Origin: Vibrio mimicus
GTDB lineage: Bacteria; Pseudomonadota; Gammaproteobacteria; Enterobacterales; Vibrionaceae
DNA length: 64,000 nt
Assembly: GCF_019048845.1 (NCBI RefSeq)
Contig: NZ_CP077425.1
Coordinates: 496,001-560,000 of the forward strand
Direction of reading: 5' to 3'
Below, in pieces: positions 37,134 through 47,348 of the stretch (the stretch's first letter is position 1; every line of letters starts with the position of its first letter). The translations under genes and the position numbers were made by a program. The notes beneath the pieces are model-generated. The model was not told the origin of the DNA, did no database searches, and saw only the letters and a program-made list of their open reading frames with translations.

Positions 37134-38813
37134 ATGTCTGCCTTACCAAACTGCTTTACTCACTTTGTTGCTCCAATTACGGATATTTCTCTACCCGAGC
37201 GTTTTACCTACCCATTCTGCTATCAACCACATCCATTGTGTGAAATGGCTGCAGATGAGTTACAGCAACACTTACTGACCCAGAAAACATGGTTTCATCC
37301 ATTTGGCTTAACAGACAATGATCCACAAGCCCATGGAAAAATGTTTGGTGTTTTGGTTGTGCAACACAGCTCGGGGCAACTGGGCTATTTAGCCGCTTTT
37401 TCTGGACAACTTGCCGAACAAAATGAATTACCTGGATTTGTTCCACCAGTGTTCGACCGTTTTGCTGATGAACGTTTTTTCCGTGTGGATGGCAATGAAA
37501 TAGCCTCCATCAACCAGCAAGTACGAGAGCAAGAGGCCGACCCTGAACTTCCTCAGCTCACCCATACTATTGCCATGTATCAAGCGCAGGCAGAACAAGC
37601 GTTAGAACAACATCGTCTACTCATGGTTGAGCAGCGACAAGCTCGCAAGCACCAACGAGAGCTGGCCGAGCAACGTCCGGAATCAGAAAGAAATGCCATT
37701 TTTGCAGCACTAGCCGATGCCAGCGTACTGCAAAAGCGGCAATTACAGCAGCTTAAACAAGAGTGGGAACAACGTATTGCTAGCACTCAAGGCATACTCA
37801 ATAGCAAACTTGAAAAAATTGCCCAACTGAAGCTGCGCCGTAAACAGCTTTCCGCCACTTTGCAACAGAAATTATTTAGCGCTTATCGCTTTAGCAATAT
37901 TCAAGGGGTTGAGAAAAATCTGGTTGATCTGTTTGCGGTGACCAAAAACCCACTACCACCTGCGGGTTCTGGGGAGTGTGCAGCGCCAAAGCTGCTCCAA
38001 TACGCATTTCAACATCAACTCAAACCGATTGCGCTAGCGGAGTTCTGGTGGGGCTGTTCACCCAAATCCGAAATTCGCCAGCATAAAAAATTCTACCCTG
38101 CTTGCCAAAGTAAGTGCCAACCTATCTTGGCGCACATGCTGCAGGGAATAGAGCTAGATGAAAACCCATTGTTGAGCAATCCTGCGGAAGGCCAAGAGAT
38201 CGAGATTGTGTATCAAGATGATGCGATCCTTGTCGTCAATAAGCCGGCCGAGTTTCTCTCGGTACCCGGTGTGCATGTCCACGACTCCGTTTTGTCTCGT
38301 TTGCAAACCCAATTTAGTGACGCAGAGGGTGTGTTCGCCCTGCATCGATTGGATATGTCGACTTCTGGACTATTAGTTTTTGCGCTGACTCGCCGAGCTA
38401 ACAAACATCTTCAAAAACAATTCATTACGCGTGCAGTGCAAAAACGGTACCTCGCATTGTTAGAAGGCGTGCTTGAGGAAGAGCAAGGGGACATTGAATT
38501 ACCACTGTGTGGAGACCTTGATGATCGGCCACGCCAAAAAGTATGTTGGCAACAAGGTAAACCTGCACTTACGCATTGGGAAAGGCTCAGTGTTGAACAA
38601 GGTCGCACTCGAATTTACCTCTACCCACATACAGGGCGAACCCATCAATTACGAGTGCACTGTGCACACCCTCTTGGGTTAAATTGCCCGATCGTGGGCG
38701 ATGATTTGTATGGACAACAAGCTCAACGCTTGCACCTCCATGCCGAGCAGCTTAGCTTCACCCATCCTTACACTAAACAGCCGCTGACATTTCAAGTTAA
38801 AGCGGATTTTTAA
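37134..38813 (+). CDS. RluA-family pseudouridine synthase with a long N-terminal extension
   Basis: A 559-residue enzyme. The C-terminal ~220 residues are the RluA catalytic domain, with ILVVNKPAEFLSVPG and the catalytic motif FALHRLDMSTSGLLVFALT, followed by HTGRTHQLRVHCAHP. The N-terminal ~330 residues contain a coiled-coil-like Gln/Glu-rich stretch (about 155-260) and CAAPKLLQYAF plus a Cys-containing region typical of a Vibrio/Shewanella subgroup. It modifies uridine in rRNA or tRNA; the exact site is unknown. I chose the ATG at 37134 over a TTG at 37083. Confidence 0.88.
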   Translation: MSALPNCFTHFVAPITDISLPERFTYPFCYQPHPLCEMAADELQQHLLTQKTWFHPFGLTDNDPQAHGKMFGVLVVQHSSGQLGYLAAFSGQLAEQNELPGFVPPVFDRFADERFFRVDGNEIASINQQVREQEADPELPQLTHTIAMYQAQAEQALEQHRLLMVEQRQARKHQRELAEQRPESERNAIFAALADASVLQKRQLQQLKQEWEQRIASTQGILNSKLEKIAQLKLRRKQLSATLQQKLFSAYRFSNIQGVEKNLVDLFAVTKNPLPPAGSGECAAPKLLQYAFQHQLKPIALAEFWWGCSPKSEIRQHKKFYPACQSKCQPILAHMLQGIELDENPLLSNPAEGQEIEIVYQDDAILVVNKPAEFLSVPGVHVHDSVLSRLQTQFSDAEGVFALHRLDMSTSGLLVFALTRRANKHLQKQFITRAVQKRYLALLEGVLEEEQGDIELPLCGDLDDRPRQKVCWQQGKPALTHWERLSVEQGRTRIYLYPHTGRTHQLRVHCAHPLGLNCPIVGDDLYGQQAQRLHLHAEQLSFTHPYTKQPLTFQVKADF

Positions 38814-38826
38814 CCGGAAAAGAACA

Positions 38827-38844
38827 GGGGCTCAGCAGAGCCCC
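38827..38844. terminator. Bidirectional terminator between pseudouridine synthase and SulP genes
   Basis: Arms GGGGCTC and GAGCCCC close a four-base loop; the plus side continues with TTAAAAA and the minus side with CTGTTCTTTTCC. It serves the two converging genes. Confidence 0.8.
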
Positions 38845-38853
38845 TTAAAAATG

Positions 38854-40653
38854 TTAAGCCACTTCTGTCGTGGTCGGCTTTAACAACACACTGATATCCG
38901 GCTCTTTTTGTACAACAGGGACATGCCCCTCTTCCATCGCACTTAAATAGCAGCCGCTGAGTTTTATCGCCAAGTACATATCGGCACGCAACACAACTCC
39001 CCCTTCTGCAGTGTTGATCCCTGTAAGATCACACCAGTGCCGTAAGCTACGCTTTCGCCCAGCAAGAATTAAGCGTATACCGCGTTTTTTGAGAATGCCA
39101 TGTAAGTCAGCCAACATCGCCATCACACTGAGGTCTAAGTGGGTAAAGCTCGCAACCGCATCGATAATCACGCACCCCACTTGTGTTCCCTCCCGTTCGG
39201 TCTGATCTAAGATACGGCGTTTAAAATAGGGAGCATTAAAATAAGTTAGCGGTGAGTTGAAACGGAAAATCACCATGCCTGGGATCGGTTTCGCTTTTTC
39301 AGATCCATCTAGAGTGCGCAAAGTCCCTTCTTCATCAAGTCCCATCATTTGATCCGTTGGGCGCATAATCAATTTAAGAAACTGGAATAGACCGAGTAAA
39401 ACAGCCAATGTGATACCTGGGATCACCCCAATAACCAACACCGCAACGAAAGTAATCAATGCGAGATAAAACGCATCTTTGTCACGCTTTCTTAGGTTCC
39501 AAATCCCTTTGATATCCAGCAGCGATAGTGAGGCGATCACCAACACCACCCCCAAGGCCGCAACCGGAATAAACTGTAACGGCTGATAGGCGAAGATGGC
39601 AATCAGCGCGATCACTAACGCCGCGATCACCGAAACCAATTGCGACTTTCCGCCATTTGCATCATTCACTGCGGTACGTGAATCCGCACCACTGATAGCA
39701 AAACCTTGTGAAAATGCCGCCGCCACGTTGGCCACACCTAGCGCACGAAACTCTTTGTCCGCATCAATGTCATAGCCGTTCTTCGCCGCAAAGCTGCGAG
39801 CAGTCAACATCATACTCACAAAGCTAACCATGGCTAAGTTCAATGCCGGCATGACCAGTTCACGGCTGATCCCTAAATCAAAAGCGGGAGCTTGAAAATC
39901 TGGTAACCCGCCTTGAATGGCGCCAACGACTTGCACGCCGACACTTTCCAGATTCAGTCCCCACACTAACAAGGCAGAGGCCATGATAGCGAACATGGCC
40001 GCGGGCCATCTTGGTTGCCAACGTTTAATCACCAGGTACGTGGTTAGGGTCAACACACTTAGCCCCAACGTTTGCCAGTGCAAAGAGTAAAGGAGATCGG
40101 GAGCCTCAAGAATGCGCTCAAGTAAATAGCGTTTTTCGTATTTTAAACCCAATACTTTCGCAAACTGCCCCACAATAATGGTCAAAGCGACACCATTCAA
40201 AAGCCCAAGCAAAATTGGGCGGGAGAGAAAATCGGCAAAAATACCCAATTTCAGTCGGCTAGCCAGTAAACACCAAAAACCCGTCATTGCGGTCATGGTC
40301 ATCACCAGTTGCCAATGTTTGGTCGGATCACCGGCTGCTAATGGAGTGACCACCGCCGCGATAACGGCACAGGTTGCAGCATCTGGGCCTACGATCAATT
40401 GCCGTGATGTCCCCATCAAGGCGTAAACCAGCATAGGTAAAACACAAGAATAGAGCCCGACAATCGCGGGAACCCCTGTCAGCTGCGCATAAGCAATCGC
40501 GACTGGGAGCGCCACAGCCACCACCGAAAATGCAGCACGTACATCATCAGAAAACCATCCCCGTTCATAATCTTTAAATTGGTAGAGTCCGGGGAACCAC
40601 TGCCTTATCCACGCTGATTTCACTTCATTCACCTGCTGACACGGAATTGTCAT
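38854..40653 (-). CDS. SulP-family anion permease with STAS domain
   Basis: A 599-residue inner-membrane transporter. The N-terminal ~430 residues hold about a dozen hydrophobic segments with the family start FSDDVRAAFSVVAVALPVAIAYA (in part) and LYSCVLPMLVYALMGTSRQL. The C-terminal STAS domain (about 445-560) includes VIFRFNSPLTYFNA and CVIIDAVASFTHLDLS. SulP members carry sulfate, bicarbonate or dicarboxylates; the substrate cannot be decided from sequence. It stands alone and converges on the pseudouridine synthase gene. Confidence 0.92.
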   Translation of the reverse strand: MTIPCQQVNEVKSAWIRQWFPGLYQFKDYERGWFSDDVRAAFSVVAVALPVAIAYAQLTGVPAIVGLYSCVLPMLVYALMGTSRQLIVGPDAATCAVIAAVVTPLAAGDPTKHWQLVMTMTAMTGFWCLLASRLKLGIFADFLSRPILLGLLNGVALTIIVGQFAKVLGLKYEKRYLLERILEAPDLLYSLHWQTLGLSVLTLTTYLVIKRWQPRWPAAMFAIMASALLVWGLNLESVGVQVVGAIQGGLPDFQAPAFDLGISRELVMPALNLAMVSFVSMMLTARSFAAKNGYDIDADKEFRALGVANVAAAFSQGFAISGADSRTAVNDANGGKSQLVSVIAALVIALIAIFAYQPLQFIPVAALGVVLVIASLSLLDIKGIWNLRKRDKDAFYLALITFVAVLVIGVIPGITLAVLLGLFQFLKLIMRPTDQMMGLDEEGTLRTLDGSEKAKPIPGMVIFRFNSPLTYFNAPYFKRRILDQTEREGTQVGCVIIDAVASFTHLDLSVMAMLADLHGILKKRGIRLILAGRKRSLRHWCDLTGINTAEGGVVLRADMYLAIKLSGCYLSAMEEGHVPVVQKEPDISVLLKPTTTEVA

Positions 40654-40793
40654 TGTTTTGCAACACAGTTTAGCGGAATTTGCAGCAACTCTCTCGCTAA
40701 TTTACTGATTTAAAATGCTTCCATTTTGGGGTTCTCAGCCATTCATAAAGTGTGGGACAATGACTGCTCACTTTTTTGAGGTAGGTGGGAACG

Positions 40794-41432
40794 ATGGAAT
40801 TTCAAGCTGCCATTTTCGATATGGATGGCCTGCTGCTCGATACCGAGCGAGTCTGCATGCGCGTGTTTCAAGAAGCATGCTCCGCTTGTGATCTGCCTTT
40901 TTATGAAGAGGCGTACTTGTCAATCATTGGCTGTAATGCAAAAACTATCAATGACATCTTAAGCCAAGCCTATGGTGATGACTTGCCCAGACTGCATAAC
41001 GAATGGCGACTACGCTATAACGCTGTGGTCATGCATGAAGCCATTCCCCATAAAGCGGGGGTAGTTAGTTTGTTGGAATGGCTTAAAGCGCGTTCAATTC
41101 CCCTCGCTGTGGCAACCTCAACCCAAAAAGAAGTCGCTCTGGTCAAGTTACAACTGGCAGGATTAGAAGCTTACTTCGATATCATCACCACAGGTTGTGA
41201 AGTCATCCAAGGTAAACCTCATCCAGAAATTTATCTACTCGCGGCTCAACGTTTGGGCGTTGCTCCTGAAACCTGTTTAGCTTTTGAAGATTCTAATAAT
41301 GGCATTAAAGCGGCCCTTGCCGCCAAGATGATCGCCTTCCAAATCCCTGATTTGGTCAGCCCAAGCCCAGAAGTAATGGCATTCGGGCACCCCATTTGTC
41401 ACAGCTTAAACGAGGTCATTGAGCTCTTATAG
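40794..41432 (+). CDS. HAD-superfamily phosphatase (beta-phosphoglucomutase-like)
   Basis: A 212-residue cytoplasmic hydrolase. Motif I is FDMDGLLLDTE with the nucleophile Asp, motif II is the Thr/Ser in VATSTQKE, motif III Lys is in GKPHPEIY, and motif IV is FEDSNNG. The cap domain lies between motifs I and II, as in subclass I enzymes that act on sugar phosphates or phosphoglycolate. The substrate is unknown. I chose the ATG at 40794 rather than a GTG nine bases upstream. Confidence 0.9.
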   Translation: MEFQAAIFDMDGLLLDTERVCMRVFQEACSACDLPFYEEAYLSIIGCNAKTINDILSQAYGDDLPRLHNEWRLRYNAVVMHEAIPHKAGVVSLLEWLKARSIPLAVATSTQKEVALVKLQLAGLEAYFDIITTGCEVIQGKPHPEIYLLAAQRLGVAPETCLAFEDSNNGIKAALAAKMIAFQIPDLVSPSPEVMAFGHPICHSLNEVIELL

Positions 41433-41503
41433 TCCTTATCACGCCGCAGCAATGCGGCATTTTCATGTTCGTTGTTGGGTATTCATAAATACCTGATCAG
41501 GGA

Positions 41504-43165
41504 ATGAACAAAACACAAGGATGCATTGATTTGCATTTCATTGTGTTACATAGTTCGGACTTACCAGCCACAAAAATGCTTTATTGGCTAAGGAAGACGT
41601 CTGTGATCTCAACCATTCCAACCAGAATCGCGCTGGCCATTCTTTTATCGCCCCTTGCAATCTTCTTACTCACTCAGCAAATTTGGGTTCCTCAGGCTGC
41701 GCAATACTTACTTGAGCAGAAATTTGCACAAATCAATCAATATCTTGAGCAACGAAATCTCGCTTTAGACAACATGATTCAGCAGCAAGTACACTCACTC
41801 ACCTTCACCTGTAATGTTGACGATATACGCCTAATCCGTGATCCACAGTTTTATAATCGGTTTGTACGCTTAATCGGTATTGAGAGCACACAAGGAACGG
41901 GGTGCTCAACCATAGGTTACCCAATTCAGTTTTCCCCGCCGCTATTGAATAAAAAGAACAACATGATGCCTGAGGGGTATCAGCTTTCAGCAACCCCGAA
42001 AAGCCAAATGGGAACCAGAGAATTGTTGGTTCAGTATGCCGAACCTCGAGGACGTGTCTTTTGGGTTATTGATGGTAGTTGGGCGCAAGAGTTGTTACGT
42101 GAACCATGTGCGGAGTGTTTTTATCTTCAATTTCGGTTTTTAGATCCCCAACTCAGTGAACTCGCTTTGCAACGAGGCAGCCCTGAGTTACTGAAACAGA
42201 CCGATACCCTATCCGTCCATCAAATCACTGGTTCAGAACCTTTCCATAGTGAGCAGACACTCTCCGCTGGCGATGCTTTACATGACTATGCAAAACAACA
42301 GGTTTTGGCTTGGGGTATTCCTATCTCTTTAGTATTGGGAATGTTTCTGGCTTGTGGCTATCTGATCTTGCGTAACTACCGAAATTCGATTGAAGGATTA
42401 ATTGAAAAAGGTCTGCGTGATCAAGAATTTATCCCTTATTACCAACCTGTTGTTGATTCAAGAACTCAAGACATTGTGGGTTATGAAGTATTGCTACGTT
42501 GGAAAAAGGGCCATCAACTCGTTCCCCCCAGTCTGTTTATTTCCGCCGCAGAGCGTTCTGGCTTGATCGTCAAAATCACCCATCAACTGATGCAGCAAGT
42601 TTATCTCGACCTCAAACAGATCCCGTCATCTCGCTGGGTAAGCATCAACATTGTTGCCGAACACTTAGAACAACAACACCTCTCTCGCTTACTTGAAAAA
42701 TTGCAGTGGCCATACAGTGAGCGGCTCAAATTTGAGCTGACGGAGCGCGTACCGATTAAGGCGATGAGCGAAGCGCAAGAAGAAGTGTTCTACCTTTTAA
42801 AAAAGGGTTATCAGTTTAAAATCGATGATTTTGGCACCGGCTATGGCGGCTTTGCTTACCTGCAAAACTTACAAATCGCCAGCATCAAAATCGACAAAAT
42901 GTTTGTGGATACTATCGACACCTGTGACATAAAAATCAGTGTGTTAGATTCCATCATCGCTTCAGCCAAACAAGGGCGGATTGAGGTCATCGCCGAAGGC
43001 GTAGAAGGGCAACATCAGGTAGATTACTTAGCGGAGCGTGGAGTGTATTGGATTCAAGGCTATTTTTACGCTAAGCCTATGCCATTGACCGATGCCTTAA
43101 CTTTTGAACTACCACCTAGACATTGTTCAAATTTACCACCCAAAAATGACAAATCACTTGCTTGA
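41504..43165 (+). CDS. CSS-motif EAL-domain cyclic-di-GMP phosphodiesterase
   Basis: A 553-residue inner-membrane enzyme. Two transmembrane helices (about residues 38-60 and 265-285) flank a periplasmic CSS domain with Cys residues in FTCNVDD and GCSTIG. The EAL domain occupies about 300-540. Catalytic residues are present: YEVLLRW (signature EVL), the Asn in SINIVAEHL, KFELTER, IDDFGTGYGG, IKIDKMF, VIAEGVE and QGYFYAKPM. It should hydrolyse c-di-GMP, with periplasmic redox (disulfide state) as the known type of input for this class. A later ATG (41576) is possible but lacks a Shine-Dalgarno sequence. Confidence 0.93.
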   Translation: MNKTQGCIDLHFIVLHSSDLPATKMLYWLRKTSVISTIPTRIALAILLSPLAIFLLTQQIWVPQAAQYLLEQKFAQINQYLEQRNLALDNMIQQQVHSLTFTCNVDDIRLIRDPQFYNRFVRLIGIESTQGTGCSTIGYPIQFSPPLLNKKNNMMPEGYQLSATPKSQMGTRELLVQYAEPRGRVFWVIDGSWAQELLREPCAECFYLQFRFLDPQLSELALQRGSPELLKQTDTLSVHQITGSEPFHSEQTLSAGDALHDYAKQQVLAWGIPISLVLGMFLACGYLILRNYRNSIEGLIEKGLRDQEFIPYYQPVVDSRTQDIVGYEVLLRWKKGHQLVPPSLFISAAERSGLIVKITHQLMQQVYLDLKQIPSSRWVSINIVAEHLEQQHLSRLLEKLQWPYSERLKFELTERVPIKAMSEAQEEVFYLLKKGYQFKIDDFGTGYGGFAYLQNLQIASIKIDKMFVDTIDTCDIKISVLDSIIASAKQGRIEVIAEGVEGQHQVDYLAERGVYWIQGYFYAKPMPLTDALTFELPPRHCSNLPPKNDKSLA

Positions 43166-43218
43166 AGAAAATGCCTCATAGCAAATTATGGACACGAAAT
43201 AGAGAAGGAGTTTCTAAA

Positions 43219-43599
43219 ATGCGCAAGAACTGGCTTAAGGCCATTTTGACACTGTTGACCGCGTGGTTTAGCACGGGAGCAGCGGCTTCTGAACGCGCGG
43301 AAGTCGCTTGGCAGATGGTCAATAAAGGAGCGCTACTGGTGGATGTAAGAACGATCGAAGAGTATGCCCAAGGCCACCTAGACAAAGCGTTGAATTGGCC
43401 ATTAAGTGAAGTAGAAAGCGCCTTTCAAACCATTGCCAAAGAGACCCCGATAGTCCTCTATTGCCGCAGTGGAAACCGTTCCGGTATTGCACAGAAATAT
43501 TTACTTGAGAATGGTTTTACCCAAGTGCACAACGGGGGTGGCTATGAAGAAATGTTAGGTGCTTATGAATCGATTCAGACGAAATCAGGCAACCAGTAA
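43219..43599 (+). CDS. Periplasmic rhodanese-like sulfurtransferase (PspE type)
   Basis: A 126-residue protein with a signal peptide (LKAILTLLTAWFSTGAAAS). The single rhodanese domain has LVDVRTIEEYAQGHLDKALNWP and the active-site loop VLYCRSGNRSG with its nucleophile Cys. The ATG at 43219 has AAGGAG seven bases upstream; a longer frame overlapping the EAL gene is less likely. It follows the phosphodiesterase gene by 53 bases, so the pair may be co-transcribed. A periplasmic thiol enzyme beside a CSS-type redox sensor is suggestive only. Confidence 0.9.
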   Translation: MRKNWLKAILTLLTAWFSTGAAASERAEVAWQMVNKGALLVDVRTIEEYAQGHLDKALNWPLSEVESAFQTIAKETPIVLYCRSGNRSGIAQKYLLENGFTQVHNGGGYEEMLGAYESIQTKSGNQ

Positions 43600-43795
43600 A
43601 TCACTCAGCCATCGTCAAATCCTAACCGTCAAACACGAGCTAAAGAGTTTGATTGAGTAAAGCTCTACCACCAATGGTTAAGAGGTACGAGTCTTGATTT
43701 ACCACTATTCTTGGAAAGTACGGGGCTAGGCTCAACGAAAATAATAAAAAATTATTGGCCATTAGGTCATCGGAATCACGCTTTTAGGGGACAAA

Positions 43796-44893
43796 ATGCT
43801 ATTCAATAAAGCACTCGTGCATGAGCGAGACACACTTAAGCAGCAGCTCGAACAACCCAACCAAGCTCACCAACAAGAACTGGCTAACTTGCAAGCCACT
43901 ATTAAGGAAAAAGACCAAGAAATTCAAAAAATTAATCAAGAAATCTTGCTCATGAGTGCGTTAACCTCCAACCAATTAACTGGCGGTAGGCTCCTAGAAG
44001 CAATACGTAATGGCTTGGTTGAAAACACGCGCAACTTAGCGGATGAAAAAGAAACACTCAATGAATTCAACCAACTTTTTGCACAAACGCACACCGCTTT
44101 AGAACAGCTCTCAGAAAGAACACTCGCTATTGACCATCAAGCGAAGCAAAACATGTTGGTCGCCAATCAACTCGACCAAACCGCAACCGGTATCAGCCAT
44201 CTCGTTCACTCCGTTCAAGAGATTTCATCTCAAACTAATTTGTTGGCACTTAACGCAGCGATTGAAGCAGCACGGGCAGGTGAAAGTGGCCGAGGTTTTG
44301 CCGTGGTCGCCGATGAAGTGCGTAATCTCGCGGCAAAAGCCCAAAATGCCAGCGAGAAAATTCATCAACTCGTTAGTCAAGTGGTCGTTCAAACCGACGA
44401 AATCAAAAATTCGATCGCCGAAAACCAAACCATTACCCAAGACATGGACGTTGCAGCTGGGCAGATCAAAGCGGTGGTATCAGAGGTGCTATCACGTTCT
44501 AAACACATGCAATATGTTATCGAAGTGACGACCGCCACCATGTTTCTCAATACCGTTAAGTTGGATCATGCCGTATGGAAACACCAGATCTACAAACAGC
44601 TTGATGAGGGCAACTCATCTTGCAATGTCACGGGGCATCACGAATGTCGCTTAGGTCGTTGGTACTTTGAAGGTGACGGCGTTCGCTTATACCGCCACCT
44701 ACCCAGTTTTGCGAGTTTAGATAAACCTCATCAAGAGGTACACAATTCGGGCAAACAAGCTTTAGAAGCTTATGCGAATGGGCAAACACCTGCCATCATC
44801 AACCATTTGTCGACAATGGAGAATGCCAGTCTTGATGTGACCAGTGTGATTGATCATTTACTTGACGATATTATTCATCAACTCGCGCAATAG
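43796..44893 (+). CDS. Soluble methyl-accepting chemotaxis protein with CZB zinc-binding domain
   Basis: A 365-residue chemoreceptor without transmembrane helices. An N-terminal coiled coil (about 1-60) leads to the signalling hairpin with the highly conserved tip [21 protein letters not shown] near residue 145. The C-terminal CZB domain (about 245-360) has its zinc ligands: His in DHAVWKH, Cys and Trp in ECRLGRWYF, and later His residues near [11 protein letters not shown] domains sense zinc and hypochlorous acid. It should act on CheA in a cytoplasmic array. The gene end overlaps the convergent oxidoreductase gene by 23 bases. Confidence 0.93.
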   Translation: MLFNKALVHERDTLKQQLEQPNQAHQQELANLQATIKEKDQEIQKINQEILLMSALTSNQLTGGRLLEAIRNGLVENTRNLADEKETLNEFNQLFAQTHTALEQLSERTLAIDHQAKQNMLVANQLDQTATGISHLVHSVQEISSQTNLLALNAAIEAARAGESGRGFAVVADEVRNLAAKAQNASEKIHQLVSQVVVQTDEIKNSIAENQTITQDMDVAAGQIKAVVSEVLSRSKHMQYVIEVTTATMFLNTVKLDHAVWKHQIYKQLDEGNSSCNVTGHHECRLGRWYFEGDGVRLYRHLPSFASLDKPHQEVHNSGKQALEAYANGQTPAIINHLSTMENASLDVTSVIDHLLDDIIHQLAQ

Positions 44894-45920
44894 TGATTCG
44901 CTGCCCTTTCACGCTGCTTTCCAATGCCAACTCAATCAGTTGGATGGATTGCAGCGCCGATTCAGCTGTAACTGGGTTTGGCGCACCACTTTGAATCGAT
45001 TCAACCACTTTTTGGAAGTAGTGCTGATAACCTCCCAGCTCAGTTTCTATGCGCTGCTTGCTCTCTTGTTGATACAAAAATCCATGCAATTCAGGATCTT
45101 CTTTTGACCACTCTGGCTTATCCGGCAACCCTCCTGTTTTCAAGCGCTCTTCCTGCGGATCTAAGCCGTATTTCACGTATTTACCCAGACTGCCGAGCAC
45201 TTGGTAGCGCACATTAGGCTCAGGGCTATACAAATTCGCGTGCAGTCGTACTACATGCTGTGGGTAATACAGCTGAAGATCAAAATAATCTATCGTGGTG
45301 GCTTCTGGTCGCATCATCCGGCAATCCGCTGATAACGACTGCGGAAGACCAAACAAAGCCAAGGCTTGATCCAGTAGGTGCGGCGCTAAATCAAACAAAA
45401 TGCCGCCCCCTTCCTGCGCCTGTTCACGCCAACGCTGGCGAACCACGGGGCGATAACGATCAAAATGCGATTCGAACACCTTCACCTCACCGAGTTGCCC
45501 TTGCTCAATGAGTTTTTTTACAGTCAGAAAATCACCATCCCAGCGGCGATTATGAAACACGCTCAGCACCAACCCTTTCTGATTCGCTAGCTCAATAAGC
45601 GTTTTGCCTTGTTCGATGCGAGTCACAAATGGCTTTTCAACAATCACATGTTTGCCCTGTTCCAAGGCCTGTTTCGCCAGAGAAAAGTGCACATCATTGG
45701 GCGCGGTAATGATCACCAAATCCACATCACTTTCACAGATCAGCTGCGACGCTGTTTCAAAATACGCCACCTGCGGATAATCATCTTGCACTGTTTGCTG
45801 CTGACTCGAGCTGATGGCGCCAAGCGTGAGCGAATCTAACGCCTCAATAAACGGTAAGTGAAAGGTTTTGGCGGAATATCCGTAACCAATAACGCCAACT
45901 TTGAGCGGTGTATTCTGCAT
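44871..45920 (-). CDS. Gfo/Idh/MocA-family oxidoreductase
   Basis: A 349-residue NAD(P)-dependent dehydrogenase. The Rossmann motif [16 protein letters not shown] is at the N-terminus and the family EKPF motif near residue 95 ([15 protein letters not shown]). The C-terminal domain includes the conserved [17 protein letters not shown], with the His in the substrate site. The pattern is close to YdgJ-type inositol or sugar oxidoreductases, but the substrate is not determined. The ATG at 45920 has GAGG nine bases upstream. Confidence 0.9.
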   Translation of the reverse strand: MQNTPLKVGVIGYGYSAKTFHLPFIEALDSLTLGAISSSQQQTVQDDYPQVAYFETASQLICESDVDLVIITAPNDVHFSLAKQALEQGKHVIVEKPFVTRIEQGKTLIELANQKGLVLSVFHNRRWDGDFLTVKKLIEQGQLGEVKVFESHFDRYRPVVRQRWREQAQEGGGILFDLAPHLLDQALALFGLPQSLSADCRMMRPEATTIDYFDLQLYYPQHVVRLHANLYSPEPNVRYQVLGSLGKYVKYGLDPQEERLKTGGLPDKPEWSKEDPELHGFLYQQESKQRIETELGGYQHYFQKVVESIQSGAPNPVTAESALQSIQLIELALESSVKGQRITIARVDE

Positions 45921-45950
45921 AGCAAACAACCTCAGGTGGATCAGCGGCGA

Positions 45951-47258
45951 TTAGGCCGCTGAAATGTAATGGCGTGGCGAACGCTTCTGCTGAGCAAGCT
46001 CTTGGATCAACGCATCCACATCAAGCTCAATATTAAAACGGCGTTTGAGATTCGCGAGAAAGATCGGATCTTCACACATCGCCTTCTCTGGCTGGTCACT
46101 GATCTTCGCTACAGGCCGGCCTTGGCATTCCGCCAATTTAATCACAATCGAAAGCGGGCGATACTCAACACCCGCTGAATTACGCCACTCTCCTAGATCA
46201 TTGGTTAAAAACGTACCGATACCAAAAGAGATCTTCACTCGTCCGGCAAAATATTCGCACAAATCCAGCGCCTGTTCGAAATTTAGACCATCAGAGAAAA
46301 TAAACAGTTTGCTGGTTGGGTCGATGCCAAGCTGTTGATAGTGAGCGATCATCTTGTCACCCCAACGGAACGGGCAACCCGAATCGTGCCGCACACCATC
46401 ATAAGCGTTCGCCAAATGGCGGTTGAAATCACTTAAAAAGGCATCAATGGTTAAGGTATCTGTCGGGGCAATGGCGAGCATGCCATCAAAAGCCGCAAGC
46501 CAACGCTCCAGAGCAACTTGTTGTGAATCACGTTCATTCACCAGAGCTTGGTGCCCCATAAACCATTCATGAGCAATGGTGCCGATCGGCTTTAAATCGA
46601 ATTCACGGGCGAAATGGTAATTACTGGTACCCAACATCCATTCGGGGATTTCTTGTTTTAAACACGCCAACACATCACGCTGCACTTGGCTAGAAAAACG
46701 GCGGCGTGTTCCCATTTCGGTCAGTGAAAAGTTGTTGATCCCGCGACGAGCAATCTCCGTTTTTAGCTTGCTTAGTTTGGTTTTCAGCATTTTGAGTGGC
46801 AATTCTTCCGGTACATCAGCCCAACGCTGACGGCTACGAACCTCAGAAACTATTGCCATTACTAATGTTTCGTACAAAATCGTGTCGCGCCAACTGCCAC
46901 GAATACCAATACGCAGTTGCTGTTTGCCCGCTTGTTTAATAATGCCCATCTCCACTTGCTCTTGAGGCACAAAATGGAAATAGCGCAGCGACTGCAAGAA
47001 CGTGGCTTTTAAATGCGGTGCATGTTGGATTAGGTAGTGAATGTCGGCATCCGAAAAACGCAAAGAGCCAAGCTGAGCAATCTCTTGGCGAATCTCATCC
47101 AACAATGTACTGACATCTTCATCACTGCGCACAATCAACTCATAGCGTACCGAGACATCCGGATAGAAATGGTGTATTGCCTGCATCATATTGATTTTAT
47201 AGGCGTCGAGGTCAAGCAGACTACGAATAATGTGGGGAGAGAACAGGCGTGAGTTCAT
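45951..47258 (-). CDS. pncB: Nicotinate phosphoribosyltransferase
   Basis: A 435-residue enzyme of NAD salvage, forming nicotinate mononucleotide from nicotinate and PRPP with ATP. Family segments are LLDLDAYKINMMQAI near residue 13, SLTEMGTRRRFSSQVQ, GTSNYHFAREFDLKPIGTIAHEWFMGHQ (in part) and IFSDGLNFEQAL, the phosphate-binding region. The ATG at 47258 has GGAAGG upstream and gives the normal length; the longer frame runs through the promoter. It is divergent from an NrtR-like regulator with an operator-like repeat between them. Confidence 0.96.
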   Translation of the reverse strand: MNSRLFSPHIIRSLLDLDAYKINMMQAIHHFYPDVSVRYELIVRSDEDVSTLLDEIRQEIAQLGSLRFSDADIHYLIQHAPHLKATFLQSLRYFHFVPQEQVEMGIIKQAGKQQLRIGIRGSWRDTILYETLVMAIVSEVRSRQRWADVPEELPLKMLKTKLSKLKTEIARRGINNFSLTEMGTRRRFSSQVQRDVLACLKQEIPEWMLGTSNYHFAREFDLKPIGTIAHEWFMGHQALVNERDSQQVALERWLAAFDGMLAIAPTDTLTIDAFLSDFNRHLANAYDGVRHDSGCPFRWGDKMIAHYQQLGIDPTSKLFIFSDGLNFEQALDLCEYFAGRVKISFGIGTFLTNDLGEWRNSAGVEYRPLSIVIKLAECQGRPVAKISDQPEKAMCEDPIFLANLKRRFNIELDVDALIQELAQQKRSPRHYISAA

Positions 47259-47319
47259 AAATGCCTTCCTTCGGTTCACTTCGGATGTTAGTAACATTTT
47301 GTTTCTAACTTTTGCAGGC

Positions 47320-47348
47320 ACGATAATCGAGCCACTTATGTTTGTCAA
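47320..47348 (-). promoter_or_regulatory. pncB promoter
   Basis: On the minus strand a perfect -35 TTGACA (47343-47348) is 17 bases from a -10 TATCGT (47320-47325). The -35 lies inside the inverted repeat at 47340-47362. The start codon is about 62 bases downstream of the -10. Confidence 0.65.
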
